Source of the DNA: Lepidostoma basale
Lineage: Eukaryota > Arthropoda > Insecta > Trichoptera > Lepidostomatidae
Direction of reading: 5' to 3'
DNA length: 64,000 bases
Assembly: GCA_022606425.2 (NCBI GenBank)
Contig: JAHDVF020001600.1
Coordinates: 248,001 to 312,000 of the forward strand
Made by a program: the position numbers and the translations under genes. Below are positions 42,253 through 52,615 of the stretch, piece after piece (positions within the stretch are counted from its first letter, which is position 1; each line of letters begins with the position of its first letter). The notes under the pieces are model-generated. The model had not been told where the DNA came from. It did no database searches and was given only the letters and a program-made list of their open reading frames with translations.

Positions 42253-42462
42253 GAATTCACTCCGGCAAGGCGCACCCTTTGCCCCCGTCCAATTCACTGA
42301 CAATTACAGGCAAAATACTGAAAATACGTCTTAAAATACCTTACTCTTGGTACCATGTAATTTAAGCTTCTTGCCTCCATCACACGAACAGTGACGTCAC
42401 AGATATTTTAGGTTCGCCCAAGTTGGCTAACCCGTCCAACAAAGTCCCGTGATTGGGCGACC
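42253..42462 (-). repeat. duplicate of the putative Usp2 promoter/exon 1 block
   Basis: About 210 bp nearly matching 39801-40006. It includes GAATTCACTCCGGCAAGGCG, TTCACTGACAATTACAGGCA, a perfect CRE TGACGTCA and GTGATTGGGCGACC. The donor-proximal part of the exon is absent. Either a local duplication of the promoter or a dispersed element shared by both sites. Confidence 0.72.
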
Positions 42463-42469
42463 GTGTCAA

Positions 42470-43070
42470 AACCATTGGAAGACCGAGGAAAACTTGGCAC
42501 GGTCAAATAAATCAAACATAAAATCATTTCTACGGCATTAATCCTACTTTAATCTTTCCTCCTTCTTTCATCCTTCGTGCCGACCCTTATGTATGGAAGT
42601 GAAACATGGAACTGGCAAAAGAAGGATGAAACTTGAATAAATGCAGTAGAAATGAGATCTCTAAGACGAATGTGTGGTAAATCTGTATATGATAGTGTCA
42701 AATGCAAGTATCAGAAGTGAAATCTATACGAATCGGTCGGTGAAGTGTTATGAACAAAATAATGAAAGGGCCGTTAAGATGGTTTGGACACATGGAAAGA
42801 ATGAGTGAAAACAGAATGGTGAAGAATATGTATGTAAACGACATGAATGGAGCTAGAAATAGATGAAGACCGAGGAAAACGTGGCACGATCGAATCAATC
42901 AAAAATTAAATGTCGGTCACATGAGGAGCCGGAGAAATCGACGTGCGTGCATGACAAGATGAATGAATGTAGAGGAATCGAGAGAAGTATGTCAGGACAA
43001 AACAGTATGGCGTTCCATTTTTCTGCCTACCCTTCCGGGGAGATGGCGTGATGATCAGTTAGTTAGTTAG
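42470..43070 (+). mobile_element. LINE-A 3' copy
   Basis: Plus copy with frameshifts: TLMYGSETWNWQKKDET, MRSLRRMCGKSVYD, the MERMSENRMVKN region and NRRACMTR. The end is CCCTTCCGGGGAGATGGCG, TGA, then TGATCAGTTAGTTAG. Confidence 0.83.
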
Positions 43071-43290
43071 TTTCATCCTTCTTTTGGCAGCTCCAAACTT
43101 TACTTTCTTGTATAAGGGTTAGCATTAGAACTCCATTATGCAATGTTATTTTATGTCGGTGGATATATTTATATTTGTAGTGGTAACATTGAGTGTACCA
43201 TTTTTTTTTTCACATTTTTTCCTAACTCCGACACTTCTATTGATTCCTTTTTATTTTTTTCCGTCTCTTGTAAACATGCTTCGTAGATAA
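43071..43290 (-). mobile_element. LINE-A internal fragment, antisense
   Basis: TTCATCCTTCTTTTGGCAGC through the YLGSMFTRDG-equivalent. Abuts the tail of the plus copy. Confidence 0.7.
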
Positions 43291-44199
43291 ATAACTTACA
43301 ATGCTTTTATCGAATTATCTAAATTGTCTACATAGTATCAAACTTCAGATTATCCTAATAAATAGAATAGTAATACAGTACACACACAAAAAAAAATAAG
43401 CGACATTTTTGTCTATCATTTTGCCTACCACAATTTGTTCTAGGTCCCAATATAACCAACATGAAGTGTACGATAAGTGACCTCGTGATGGAATAGACAT
43501 ACCCACTTTAAGTTGTCTCTTTCTAACACACGATACCGGTACGTATAAAATGAATCATCGTGTGAGACGTACAAGTTTTCATGCTCTTCAGTCATAGCTA
43601 AATAGAAATATAACTATCCTTTTCTCCGATATTCCCCATATCGGACGATTGCAGAAGCGGTAGAGTAAAAGTCTTAAAAATTCAACGTGATTTATTTGTT
43701 ATATAAAATAGTGTTTTGATACATTTGTATGATAACGATGAGTTTTAGTTAAGCGCACTATACCGCGAAATAAAAGTAGTTGCTTGTTTGTCTATGGTCT
43801 GGTCGTATATATTTTTTTCCGTAAAGTTAAAAGCACTGCATACTTTAATATTCATCAAATAATATGCGAATACCAATTTGCCGACCTTGACATCTTTCTC
43901 AAATTTGATTAATGTTCCTAATAACACAAATTTCGTCCAGTATAAAAGTCACGAAATCAAAATTATTTGACATAACAGAAGAAAATCATATGCAGTTACA
44001 CAAATCTTAATTTAATTACAAAATGAAATCGTAGATGTCTCTAAATTACAAATTTAAAGTTATATATTTCTCTAGTGGTAGGAAATATTTGGACTTAAAA
44101 TAATGCGGACACCAATTTGTGAATATAATTTTATGCCACAACACGTGTTTCTAAGTTTACTTTTCAAACAATAAAACATATTTTTAAAAATAGTAGAGA
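43291..44199. other. low-repeat AT-rich sequence
   Basis: No transposon family recognised. A plus-strand TATAAAAT occurs near 43547, but no transcript can be tied to it. Confidence 0.4.
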
Positions 44200-45045
44200 C
44201 ACAAACCACTCGCGCGCTTTTCTAACAACCGAAGCAGATTCCTGTAAGATTCTCGTTGGAGCACGAAAAGTTGCAGGCGGAAATTGATTTTTAAAAACGC
44301 CAGATGTCTCTGAATGTCGCATGCGCGATTGGAATTAATAATTTTTTGTGCAAAATGCAATTTTCTGATGAGGGCGTTGCAACGTCATTTCGACACGAGA
44401 CGCGTTCGTTTGTTTTATTACAATTTCGGATTGCGCCAGAAAAGTCGGCGTTCGGCGTGCGAAAATTTAGTGTCAATTTCCGTCGGAAGATGGCAAAGCG
44501 GTGAAATTGCTTGCAACAGGCGAAATTTTCTGGGTCAATCAAAGACAGTATACCGTTAGAGGTGATTCTCTTCTCGTTGCATCGGTTCGCGGCGGCTATA
44601 TGGACGTAAGTCGCTTCCGAGACCTGCGCGCATATCTCAGATAGTCAATGTTTCCCCAGATAATGTCCAAGTCTGCGGTACGTCGAACGCTTTTTTTCAA
44701 TTTCGCACTTTTGCGATATTCGCTCCAAATAATCGGGCGAAAAAACGTATCGCAGACTATTTCTCTCGTTCGCTGCAAGTTCGTGTGACATTTTCGTTGC
44801 ATTTTTCAATCGCGATTATCACATTTCTGTGCCTTTTTACTCCCCAGACTGACGGTGCAGACTTTTGTATTCGTTCACTCGTGCTTGCGGGCGCAATGTA
44901 CCCTTCGGCCTGAAAATAAAAACGCTGAAATAATTGGAAAACGCGTGAAAATTCTAGTGTCACAGTGCTCCACCCATCTTTCGTTTCGGATATGTCAAAA
45001 CTACATCGACCGTACTTCAAAACCCAGGCGTCCGACATTCTTGGT
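44200..45045 (+). promoter_or_regulatory. CpG-rich promoter-like block with a plus-strand donor
   Basis: This stretch is clearly richer in CpG than its surroundings (for example CTCGCGCGC, GTCGGCGTTCGGCGTGCG, TTCGCGGCGGC). It contains no recognised repeat. It ends with a good plus-strand splice donor CATTCTTG/GTGAGTATTTG at 45044-45045. Another donor-like GAC/GTAAGT lies near 44605. This fits a promoter plus an untranslated first exon of an unidentified plus-strand gene lying to the right. No coding exon is seen to confirm it. Confidence 0.32.
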
Positions 45046-46043
45046 GAGTATTTGATTGTTTTAAAACTAAAACACAAAACTAATCATATAAAAACAGCAG
45101 AAATATAATCCATTTTATCATACATTAATAACCTTGTTGAGATAAATAGATAATTGGCGATTTCGCGAACGACCGCGCTGAGCGCTGTCTGTAGGCCTAA
45201 ATTTTGCAGCGTGCAAATTTAGCTGTTTTTAAAACAACTGAAATGTGCTATTATTTTTACTTTAACGCATTGAAAAAATACACATACGCACCAATACAAA
45301 TGTACTTTTAAATTCTTTAAAATATAAAATACAACAAAAGCCTATTTGATTCTAGAATCGTCTAAAAAATGACATTAAAACAACTGCCGTCGGCATGCGA
45401 ATATTATTCAAAAACGTTCCATTCTTCCAGTAGTAATGTTACAATATATCCTACAAGTAGATACTTGCATTCATTTATTATTTAAATGCACTTAATTAAA
45501 TAGCTTTGTTATTTAAATTATAATAATTGAATTTATATATTTATAAATGTACGCCGACGGTTTTTGCTAATTAAAATATTGATATAAAATATTCATTGTT
45601 TTTATCTCAATGCGAGGGTAGGTACTTTATTTGATGTTTAATTTTTATTTGTCTCGGTGCATTATATTTTATTGTGCGGTCTCCGTTCGATTTTTGAATC
45701 CGTCTCGAACAATGATGCCGACGGCATTTGTTGGTGAAATTAAAACAGGCGGGCTCTGAGTCGCTATCGCGGCGTCTGGCCCGCTTGGTAACAACTTTTT
45801 TCGCTTTTTTCCTTTCGAAAACCAGTTGCATCGGGATAAAAATGCACATGGACGATGCAACCGTTTTTCTCGGGCCGGTTTTGCAGTGTTTTTTTTGTAT
45901 TCCTTTCCTTTCGCATAATGCATGCTGCCAACGTACTTAGGCCGTAATATAATAAACGCATACATATCGCCGATCCGCCATGAGTAAAATTTTTGTGACC
46001 ACCTTTACAAAAATTCAAGCCATACCTACATTTCGAATTAAAA
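45046..46043. other. low-repeat sequence
   Basis: No coding exon supported. The 45690-45860 part is CpG-rich with a short minus ORF (RKKAKKVVTKRARRRDSDSE) that I cannot place. It may be chance or an exon of the same unknown gene. Confidence 0.35.
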
Positions 46044-46451
46044 TTGAGGGTATTATTTGCAAACCTGGCAAACTCCATCATTAGATGTTTTGAGTAAATC
46101 GCAAAAAACTGATACGCTAATAAAATGCGCTTTTTTACGATATTTATTTTTTTCATCTCAACCAGTTAGTGTTTTAAAAGTAATCAGACATGAAATAATC
46201 ATCATTATGTTGATAATTAAAGTAAAATAATGAATTTCACTTTGGAATTTGCCAGCTTTGAAACACTCAAGTGGAGGTTGCCATGTTTGCAACAAACCCT
46301 ATATTTTAATAGCACAATTCTTCAGAATGAAGCCGAATTTGAAACTGAAAATCAATAAAAATTGTGTGCAAATGTATTATGAATAAGACCCAATTCATAT
46401 CTCACTTTTGATTGTTGGTGGAGTTTGCCGGGTTTGCAAATAATACCCTCA
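46044..46451. mobile_element. MITE-3, inverted-repeat element
   Basis: Inverted ends TTGAGGGTATTATTTGCAAA and TTTGCAAATAATACCCTCAA extend to about 34 bp including GGCAAACTCCA. The unit is 408 bp without an ORF. The target-site duplication is not clear. Confidence 0.75.
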
Positions 46452-46499
46452 ATTGTTTTAAATTTTTATTTTATATAAATATCTGTCAAAACTGACTAC

Positions 46500-46640
46500 A
46501 TTCGTGAAATTTAAAGAAAATAATCTATTTTGGGAATTAAAAGAACATTGCTTAAACCACTTTTTAATAAAAATATATTAAAATACACGACATGTTTCAG
46601 AGGATACCTCCATCTTCAGGTACTTAAAACAAAATCATCT
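46500..46640 (-). repeat. PLE terminal repeat, left arm
   Basis: Hammerhead-type core on the minus strand at 46594-46619: CTGAAGA, TGGAGGTATCCTCT, GAAAC, AT, GTC. Mirrors the arm at 46735-46880. Confidence 0.7.
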
Positions 46641-46734
46641 ACTTGTAACAAATAGCCCAACTTAATTTTAAAATTTTTGAAGAATTTTTGTATCGAATTT
46701 TAAATGCGTTTTTTATTATTCTTTCATTGTTTAG

Positions 46735-46880
46735 TTTTTGTTATATTTTTACACCTGAAGATGGAAGTATCCTCTGAAACATGTCGCGTATTTTAATATT
46801 TTTTTTATTAAAAAGTGGTTTAAACAATGTTCTTTTAATTTCCAAAGTAGATTACTATGGAATTCCACAGTGTTAATGCC
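46735..46880 (+). repeat. PLE terminal repeat, right arm
   Basis: Plus-strand core at 46755-46780: CTGAAGA, TGGAAGTATCCTCT, GAAAC, then ATGTC. It continues CGCGTATTTTAATA and TGGAATTCCACAGTG. Inverted relative to 46500-46640. Confidence 0.7.
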
Positions 46881-46904
46881 TACAAGATAAAGAAAACATA
46901 TTTA

Positions 46905-47392
46905 AAAAAAAACTAACTATCTAACCATCACGCCGTCTCCGAAGGGGTAGGCAGAAATAATGGACTGCCACACTTTTCTTTCCTGACATATTTCTCTCGC
47001 TTCCTCAATATTCATACATTGTGTCATGCACGCGCGTCGATTTCTCTGACTGCCGACTCATGACTCTCTGACTCATGGCCGACATTCAAAATTTGATTTA
47101 TTTGATTGTGCCACGTTTTCTCGGACTTCCTCTATTTCTGGTTCCATTTACATCGTTAACATATAATTTTTTACCATTCTTTCTTCATTCATTCTTTCCA
47201 TATGTCCAAACCATCTTAATGATCCTTTCATTATTTTGTTCATGACACCACCATTCGCGCCGCATTCACTTCTTATATTTTCATTCGACACTCTATCATG
47301 CACAGAGTATCTACACATTCGTCTAAGAGATCTCATTTCTACTGCATTTATTCTACTTTCATCCTTCTTTTGCCAGTTCTCTAACTCCTCAC
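46905..47392 (-). mobile_element. LINE-A 3' copy
   Basis: Tail AACTAACTATCTAACC, sense CCCCTTCGGAGACGG. The coding part has an internal duplication near 47050-47080 and reads back to MRSLRRMCRYSVHDRVSNEN. Confidence 0.85.
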
Positions 47393-47758
47393 ATGGCCGA
47401 CATTCAATATTTGATTTATTTTATCGTGCCACGTTTTCCTCGGTCTTCCTTTATTTCTGGTTTCATTTACATCGTTAACATATATTTTTTTTACCATTCT
47501 TTCTTTATTCATTCTTTCGATCTGTCCAAACCGTCTTAATGACCCTTTTATCTTTTATTATTTTGTTCATAACACCATCATTCGCACCGCATTCACTTCT
47601 TATATTTTCATTTGACACTATCATACACAGAGTATCCACACATTCGTCTAAGAGATCTCATTTCTACTGCATTTATTCTACTTTCATCCTTCTTTTGCCA
47701 GTTCCATGTTTCGACTCCATACATAAGGGTCGGTAGAAGAACACCATTGTGCACTATA
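47393..47758 (-). mobile_element. LINE-A internal copy without tail
   Basis: Second minus copy directly behind the first, from VHNGVLLPTLMYGVETWNWQ down to the NVGHVRS region. Confidence 0.83.
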
Positions 47759-47764
47759 TATTTT

Positions 47765-47930
47765 TTATATTTATATTTATATAATATCACCGATGAAGAG
47801 GGCGTGTGTGTCCGAAACACGTTAGGTTTTTAATTTTTAATTTTTTTAATAAAATGTGTACAAAAGTATATAAATATATACATATAAAAGTGAAATTAAA
47901 CATTCGCAACACAAAGTTATGGCAAATATA
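47765..47930 (+). repeat. PLE terminal repeat
   Basis: Plus-strand core variant CCGATGA (47790-47796), GAGGGCGTGTGTGTCC, GAAAC (47814-47818). One core base differs from consensus. Confidence 0.6.
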
Positions 47931-47934
47931 AAAG

Positions 47935-48108
47935 AAATTCTTAATGATATATTGTTTCTTGAACAGACTTCATATTAAATAGGCTCCCATTCAGTCAAAA
48001 AACAAATCTCAGAATTCTCTTATGTATAAAGCATTTAAAATTTATGAAGATATACCGGAGGATATCAAAGGTGTGTAGAACATAAAAAAAATTTAGAATA
48101 GAATTAAA
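47935..48108 (+). mobile_element. LINE-D C-terminal fragment, left of an insertion
   Basis: Homologous to antisense 53910-54080 (the THxYxTR..KxxL C-terminal region of a LINE). It ends with ATAGAATTAAA, the left target-site copy of the LINE-A insertion. Confidence 0.7.
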
Positions 48109-48690
48109 AAACTAACAAACTAACTAACCATCACGCCATTTCCCCGGAGGGGTAGGCAGAGAGGATGGATCGCCACAATGCTCTATCCTGGCATACCTTT
48201 CGGGCTTCCTCTACATTCATACATCGTACCATGCACGCACGTCGATTATTCCGACTTCGAATGTGGTCGCCTTTTAGTAATTGATTAATTTGGTCATGCC
48301 ATGTTTTCCTCGGTCGTCCTCGGCTTCTTTTTCCACTCACGCTGCTTGTGTACTTTAACCATTCTACTCTCATCCATTCGTTCCATATGTCCAAACCATC
48401 TCAGTGATCTTTTTTTAATTTTATCCATGATGCAGTCATCTGCCTTACAGTTCTTTCTTTTTTCATCGTTCGGTATTCTATCATACAACGTTTTCCCGCA
48501 TATTCTTCTTAGTGATCTCATTTCTACGGCCTCTATACTGCTTTCATACTTCTTTTGCCAGCTCCAAGCTTCACTTCCATACATGAGGGTTGGCACTAGA
48601 ACTCCATTGTGTACTCCCATATTTGTTTCTGTGGATATATTTCTATTTGCAGTAATGACTTTGAGTGTGCCATTTATTTAATTATTTTAT
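48109..48690 (-). mobile_element. LINE-A 3' copy nested in LINE-D
   Basis: Flanked by an 11-bp duplication ATAGAATTAAA (48098-48108 and 48691-48701). Minus translation reads GVHNGVLVPTLMYGSEAWSW, MRSLRRICGKTLYDRIPNDE, SLRWFGHMERMDESRMVK, then a frameshift, SVSGKRSRGRPRKTWHDQIN and SILSAYPSGEMA. Loop UCCG, tail (GTTA)n. Confidence 0.92.
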
Positions 48691-48835
48691 ATAGAATTAA
48701 ATAAATATGTAAACAAAATGTAACCTTATATTGTAACCTTATTATTATAATTGAATGTTCAATTGTTTTTATTAGAACATGTGTACTATTTCAAGTAAAT
48801 AAATAAATAAATATATTATAATATACTAATGAAAA
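48691..48835 (+). mobile_element. LINE-D 3' UTR, right of the insertion
   Basis: Continues LINE-D: AAATAAATATGTAAACAAAA to the tail AAGTAAATAAATAAATAAAT. Matches antisense 53765-53905. Confidence 0.75.
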
Positions 48836-48880
48836 CGTCTGTTTTATACATTTTTATTATATTATATTTTATGAAAACAT

Positions 48881-49265
48881 AACAAACCATCCCGCCGTTT
48901 ACATAAAGGGATAGGCAGAGGAATGGAGCGCCACACTACTGTATATGACACACCTCGAACTTCCTCCACATTCATACTGTGAGTCATACACGCACGTCGA
49001 TTCTTCCGACTTCTAACATGACCGACTTTTAAAATTTGATTAATTTGGTTATGCCAAGTTATGATCGATCTTCCACGACTCCGTATTCCATTCACAGCTT
49101 ATACTTTTTTAACTGTTCTTCCTTCATCCGTGCATTTCATATGTGCAAACCAGCGCAGAGATTCTTTCATAATATTTTCTTCAGCTCTACATTCCATTAT
49201 ATCAGCATTTGAAATTCTGTCGTACATAATTTTACCACACATCGTCTAAGGAATCTCATCTTTCT
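48881..49265 (-). mobile_element. LINE-A 3' copy, decayed
   Basis: AACAAACCATCCCGCCG tail region; minus reading NGIRSRGRSIITWHNQINQI and NRRACMTHSMNVEEVR. The hairpin is lost. Confidence 0.75.
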
Positions 49266-49334
49266 AAGTCATTCGGCGTAAGCTTTTCAAAGACTTGTAA
49301 TAAAAAGTGAGGAAACTTGAGAGGGGTGTCAGGA

Positions 49335-49982
49335 TAGAGTAATTCAATTCAATTTATTAAAAAAATTATAAACATTACAGAATAACAAATCCAAATCGTT
49401 TATAATCACAATATATAATACAAAAATAAAATAATGAATTAAAAAAAAAAAATTACAATTAATATAATAAGAAAACAAATGAGAGTAAGTAAGAAAAACA
49501 GAAGACAATTAAAAAAAAACATATTCGAGAACAGTTTGGTAAAGATAAACATTTTTGTACAATAAGAAGTGAAGCAAATAACAATTTAATACATAAGAGA
49601 TAGATGCTTCCTGAGGGTAGCCTCACTATCGTGGAAGATGTCCACATCCGAAGAGATGCGGTCTAACAGGATTATTGCCCTGCCCACGGGCATTACCTTA
49701 GGTAGATTGGTTCTACACAGTGGCAGGTGAAATAATCTATGTTGCCTTTGTCGCAGATAATTGTCGGGGACAAACAAAGTCAAGTCATTCAAAATATCAG
49801 AGTTATGTATTCGACCACGAATCAGTTCAAAAAAGTGAACACCCAGGTGGATAGTTGGTCTAATTTCCAATGATTGTTAGTCCAGCATACCCAGCAAGAA
49901 ATCAGTTGGGTACGGCCAGGGGTAGTAACCGTTTTCTTTAAGGTACAGAAATCGTAAGAATTTTTTCTGTACCTTCTCGATT
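49335..49982 (-). mobile_element. LINE-C 3' copy, diverged
   Basis: Minus translation reads LGVHFFELIRGRIHNSDILN, DLTLFVPDNYLRQRQHRLFH, RTNLPKVMPVGRAIILLDRI and SSDVDIFHDSEATLRKHLS, stop, with an AT-rich 3' UTR of about 230 bp. Confidence 0.82.
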
Positions 49983-50575
49983 AATGTGGCGGTCCATTCT
50001 CTCTGCCTACCCCTGCGGCGAAACGACATGATGGTTTGATGTTATAAATATTTTAGGTATAGTTAGTTATGAAGCAAAGATTGCAGTATATACATTTTGG
50101 AGTTCTAGTGACGATCCTTATATATGGAAGTGAAGCTAGGAACTGCCAAAAGAAGGATGAAAATGGAATCACTGTGAAGAATGTGTGTAAAACGATATAT
50201 GATATAATACCGAACGACGAAATAAGGAAGAAATGTAAGGCAGATGATTGCATCATATTAAAATTAAAAAATGATTCCTGAGATGGTTTGGACGTATGGA
50301 ACGAATGGACGAGAGAATAATGGTTATAATATTGTATTCAAGATGTGATAGTGGAAAGAGACGCCGTGGAAGACCATGAAAAGCATGGAATGAATAAATT
50401 AATCAAATATTAATAGGCGGCCACATTCGAAGTCGGAAAAATCGGCGAGCATGTATGTTATAATGTATGAATGTAGAGGAAGTAAGAGAGGCATGTCAGG
50501 ATAAAGACGTATGGCCGTTTATCCTGTCTGTCTACTCCTATGGCGAAACGGCGTTATGGTTATTTATATATTTTA
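49983..50575 (+). mobile_element. LINE-A fragments
   Basis: A short 3' end at 49983-50040 (CCCCTGCGGCGAAACGACA), then a longer decayed plus copy from 50085 (GVLVTILIYGSEARNCQKKD ... RKKCKADDCIILKLKNDS) to TCCTATGGCGAAACGGCG at about 50555. Confidence 0.78.
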
Positions 50576-50689
50576 TTTTAAATAATTGGTATAATTGTCA
50601 TTTTAGAATGGGTGTTGAAGAGTTTTTTTTGTAAAGAGGTTGATAGTCAAGATAAGATTGGGAATCTATGATATTAGATAATTATGCCC

Positions 50690-51345
50690 ATAATTAACTA
50701 ACTAACTAACCATCACGCCGTCTTCCCGAAGGGTAGGCAGAAATAATGAACTGCCACACTTTTCTTTCCTGACATTTTTCTCTCGCTTTCTCAACATTTA
50801 TACATCGTGTCATGCACGCACGTCGATTTATTCTAATCCTCATGTGACCGACATTCAATATTTGGTTTATTTGATCGTGCCACGTTTTCCTCGGTCTTCC
50901 TCTATTTCTAGTTCAATTCACATCGTTTTCATATAATTTTTTTACCATTCTTTCTTCATTCATTCTTTCCATGTGTCCAAACCATCTTAATGATCCTTTC
51001 ATTATTTTGTTCATAACACCATCATTCGCACCGCATTAACTTCTTATATTTTCATTCGATACTATCATACACATAGTATCTACACATTCGTCTAAGAGAT
51101 CTCATTTCTACTGCATTTATTCTACTTTTGCCAGTTCCATGCATCGCTTCCATAAATAAGGGTCGGTAGAAGAACACCATTGTGTACTGTTATTCAAACT
51201 TTTTTGGATAGGTTTTTGTTTGCGATGCCATAATTTTTTTACCGTTCTTTCTTTATTCATTCTTTCCATGTGTCCAAGCCATCTTAATGATCCTTTCATT
51301 ATTTTGTTCATAACACCGTCATTCGCATCGCATTCACTTAATTAA
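50690..51345 (-). mobile_element. LINE-A 3' copy plus a second fragment
   Basis: Tail AACTAACTAACTAACC, sense ACCCTTCGGGAAGACGG, back to the GVLLPTLIYGSDAWNW region at about 51190. A second antisense piece (MNKIMKGSLRWLGHMERMNK) occupies 51236-51345. Confidence 0.82.
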
Positions 51346-51419
51346 AAAAATATATAGTACCTGTATATTGAGATGATCTTTTACCAAGAAATTAACTTGA
51401 CCATTTATTTTTAAAACAA

Positions 51420-51655
51420 TTTCTAGCTAACAATTAACCATCACGCCGTCTCTCTGTAGAGTTAGGCAGATATGTGGACCACCACATTATTCTGTCCTGA
51501 CACACTTCTCTCGATTTCTTAATGCATACAACATGCTATACACTTATGTCGATTTTTCCGATACTCTACGTAGCTGAAAATTGATATTTGATTGATTTGA
51601 TCGTGATACGTTTTCCTCTGTCTTCTTCGCTCCGTACTCCATTATTTCTTCGTCT
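51420..51655 (-). mobile_element. LINE-A 3' fragment, decayed
   Basis: AACAATTAACCATCACGCCG start, degenerate hairpin, C-terminal coding region with deletions. Confidence 0.7.
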
Positions 51656-51990
51656 TTTTCTTTTTTATATACTTTGTATATACAACACTAACTTTAAATT
51701 TGTTTTAATTATATATCAGACATGTTTCGGACAACTGGTCCTTCCTCAGTGATATTATAAAGATATAATACATATTTAAAATTGTTTACAAATATGATCA
51801 GTTTTGACAGATGTTATAAAGATTTACTTTGGAACGTTTATGCTTTTGTAATAACAAATATTATGAATCAATTTAAAATAATAATTTAAAGTTCTTATTG
51901 GGGTTCAGGTAATTACTTACAACAAAGGAAATAAATCAAAGACGACTTGATGTAAATTTATTTGATTATTTATAATATTTTCTTTCTATT
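51656..51990 (-). repeat. PLE terminal repeat, left arm
   Basis: The unit from ATACTTTGTATATACAACAC to ATAACAAATATTATGAATCA is found inverted at 52616-52905. It carries the hammerhead at 51713-51755. Confidence 0.8.
51713..51755 (-). ncRNA. hammerhead ribozyme, near-complete
   Basis: Minus strand, in order: stem I 5' strand ATATCA (51755-51750), core CTGAGGA (51749-51743), stem II AGGACCAGTTGTCC with GGAC/GUCC pairing and one extra A (51742-51729), GAAAC (51728-51724), a two-base stem III loop AT, the cleavage triplet GTC (51721-51719), and stem I 3' strand TGATAT (51718-51713). Stem I pairs over 6 bp. This is the compact type known from Penelope-like elements. Confidence 0.68.
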
Positions 51991-51992
51991 CT

Positions 51993-52380
51993 AAGACGAA
52001 TGTGTGGCAAATCTGTATATGATAGTGACAAATGCAAGTATAAGAAGTGAATGTAGTGCGAATGAAAGTGTTATGAACAAAATAAGGAAAGGGTCATTAA
52101 AATGGTTTGTACGCATGGAAAGAATGAGTGAAGACAAAATGATAAAGAAGGTATATGTAAACGGCGTGAACGGAGCTAGAAATAGAGGAAGGCCGAGGAA
52201 AACGTTGCACGATCAAATCAATCAAATATTGAATGTCGGTCACGTGAGCAGTCGGAGAAATCGACGTGCGTGCATGACAAGATGTATGAATGTAGAGGAA
52301 GCGAGAGAAGTATGTCAGGACATTCCATTCTTTCTGCCTAGCCCTCCGGGGAGACGGTGTGACGGTTGGTTAGTTAGTTT
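51993..52380 (+). mobile_element. LINE-A 3' copy inserted in a PLE
   Basis: Plus translation reads NASIRSECSANESVMNKIRK, MERMSEDKMIKKVYVNGVNG, ARNRGRPRKTLHDQINQILN and RNRRACMTRCMNVEEAREVC. Sense end GCCCTCCGGGGAGACGGTG, TGA, tail GGTTGGTTAGTTAG. Open from 52004 through most of its length. Confidence 0.87.
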
Positions 52381-52615
52381 TCTTTATTTTTAATTGATAT
52401 TTTTTAATTTTTAAAATTTCGATATTGCTCAAAGTTATATTTCTATTATTAACATGCAATATTTCAACGCCATTATCTTTATTAAATTAATGATATTTTT
52501 CAATGAGGTGGTTAGCAAATTCAGAAAAAAATTTATTAGAGAGACATCTTATGTGCTCTTTTATTCTTAATTTAAAATTACGCCTTGTTTTACCTATATA
52601 AAAAATGAAATTTCA
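52381..52615 (-). pseudogene. PLE GIY-YIG endonuclease remnant
   Basis: Minus reading from about 52605: FYIGKTRRNFKLRIKEHIRC, LSNKFFSEFANHLIEKYH, a stop, then NKDNGVEILHV. The YIGKT...F..R..EH...FA.HL pattern is the GIY-YIG nuclease at the end of Penelope-like element proteins. The upstream RT is missing. Confidence 0.78.

Noticed and set aside
43540..43600. TATA-type promoter at TATAAAAT
   Set aside because: Initiator spacing is too long and no exon follows.
45607..45965. Basic minus ORFs (80-98 codons) as a host exon
   Set aside because: No homology pattern that I recognise and overlapping frames on both strands; kept only as a note in the low-repeat block.
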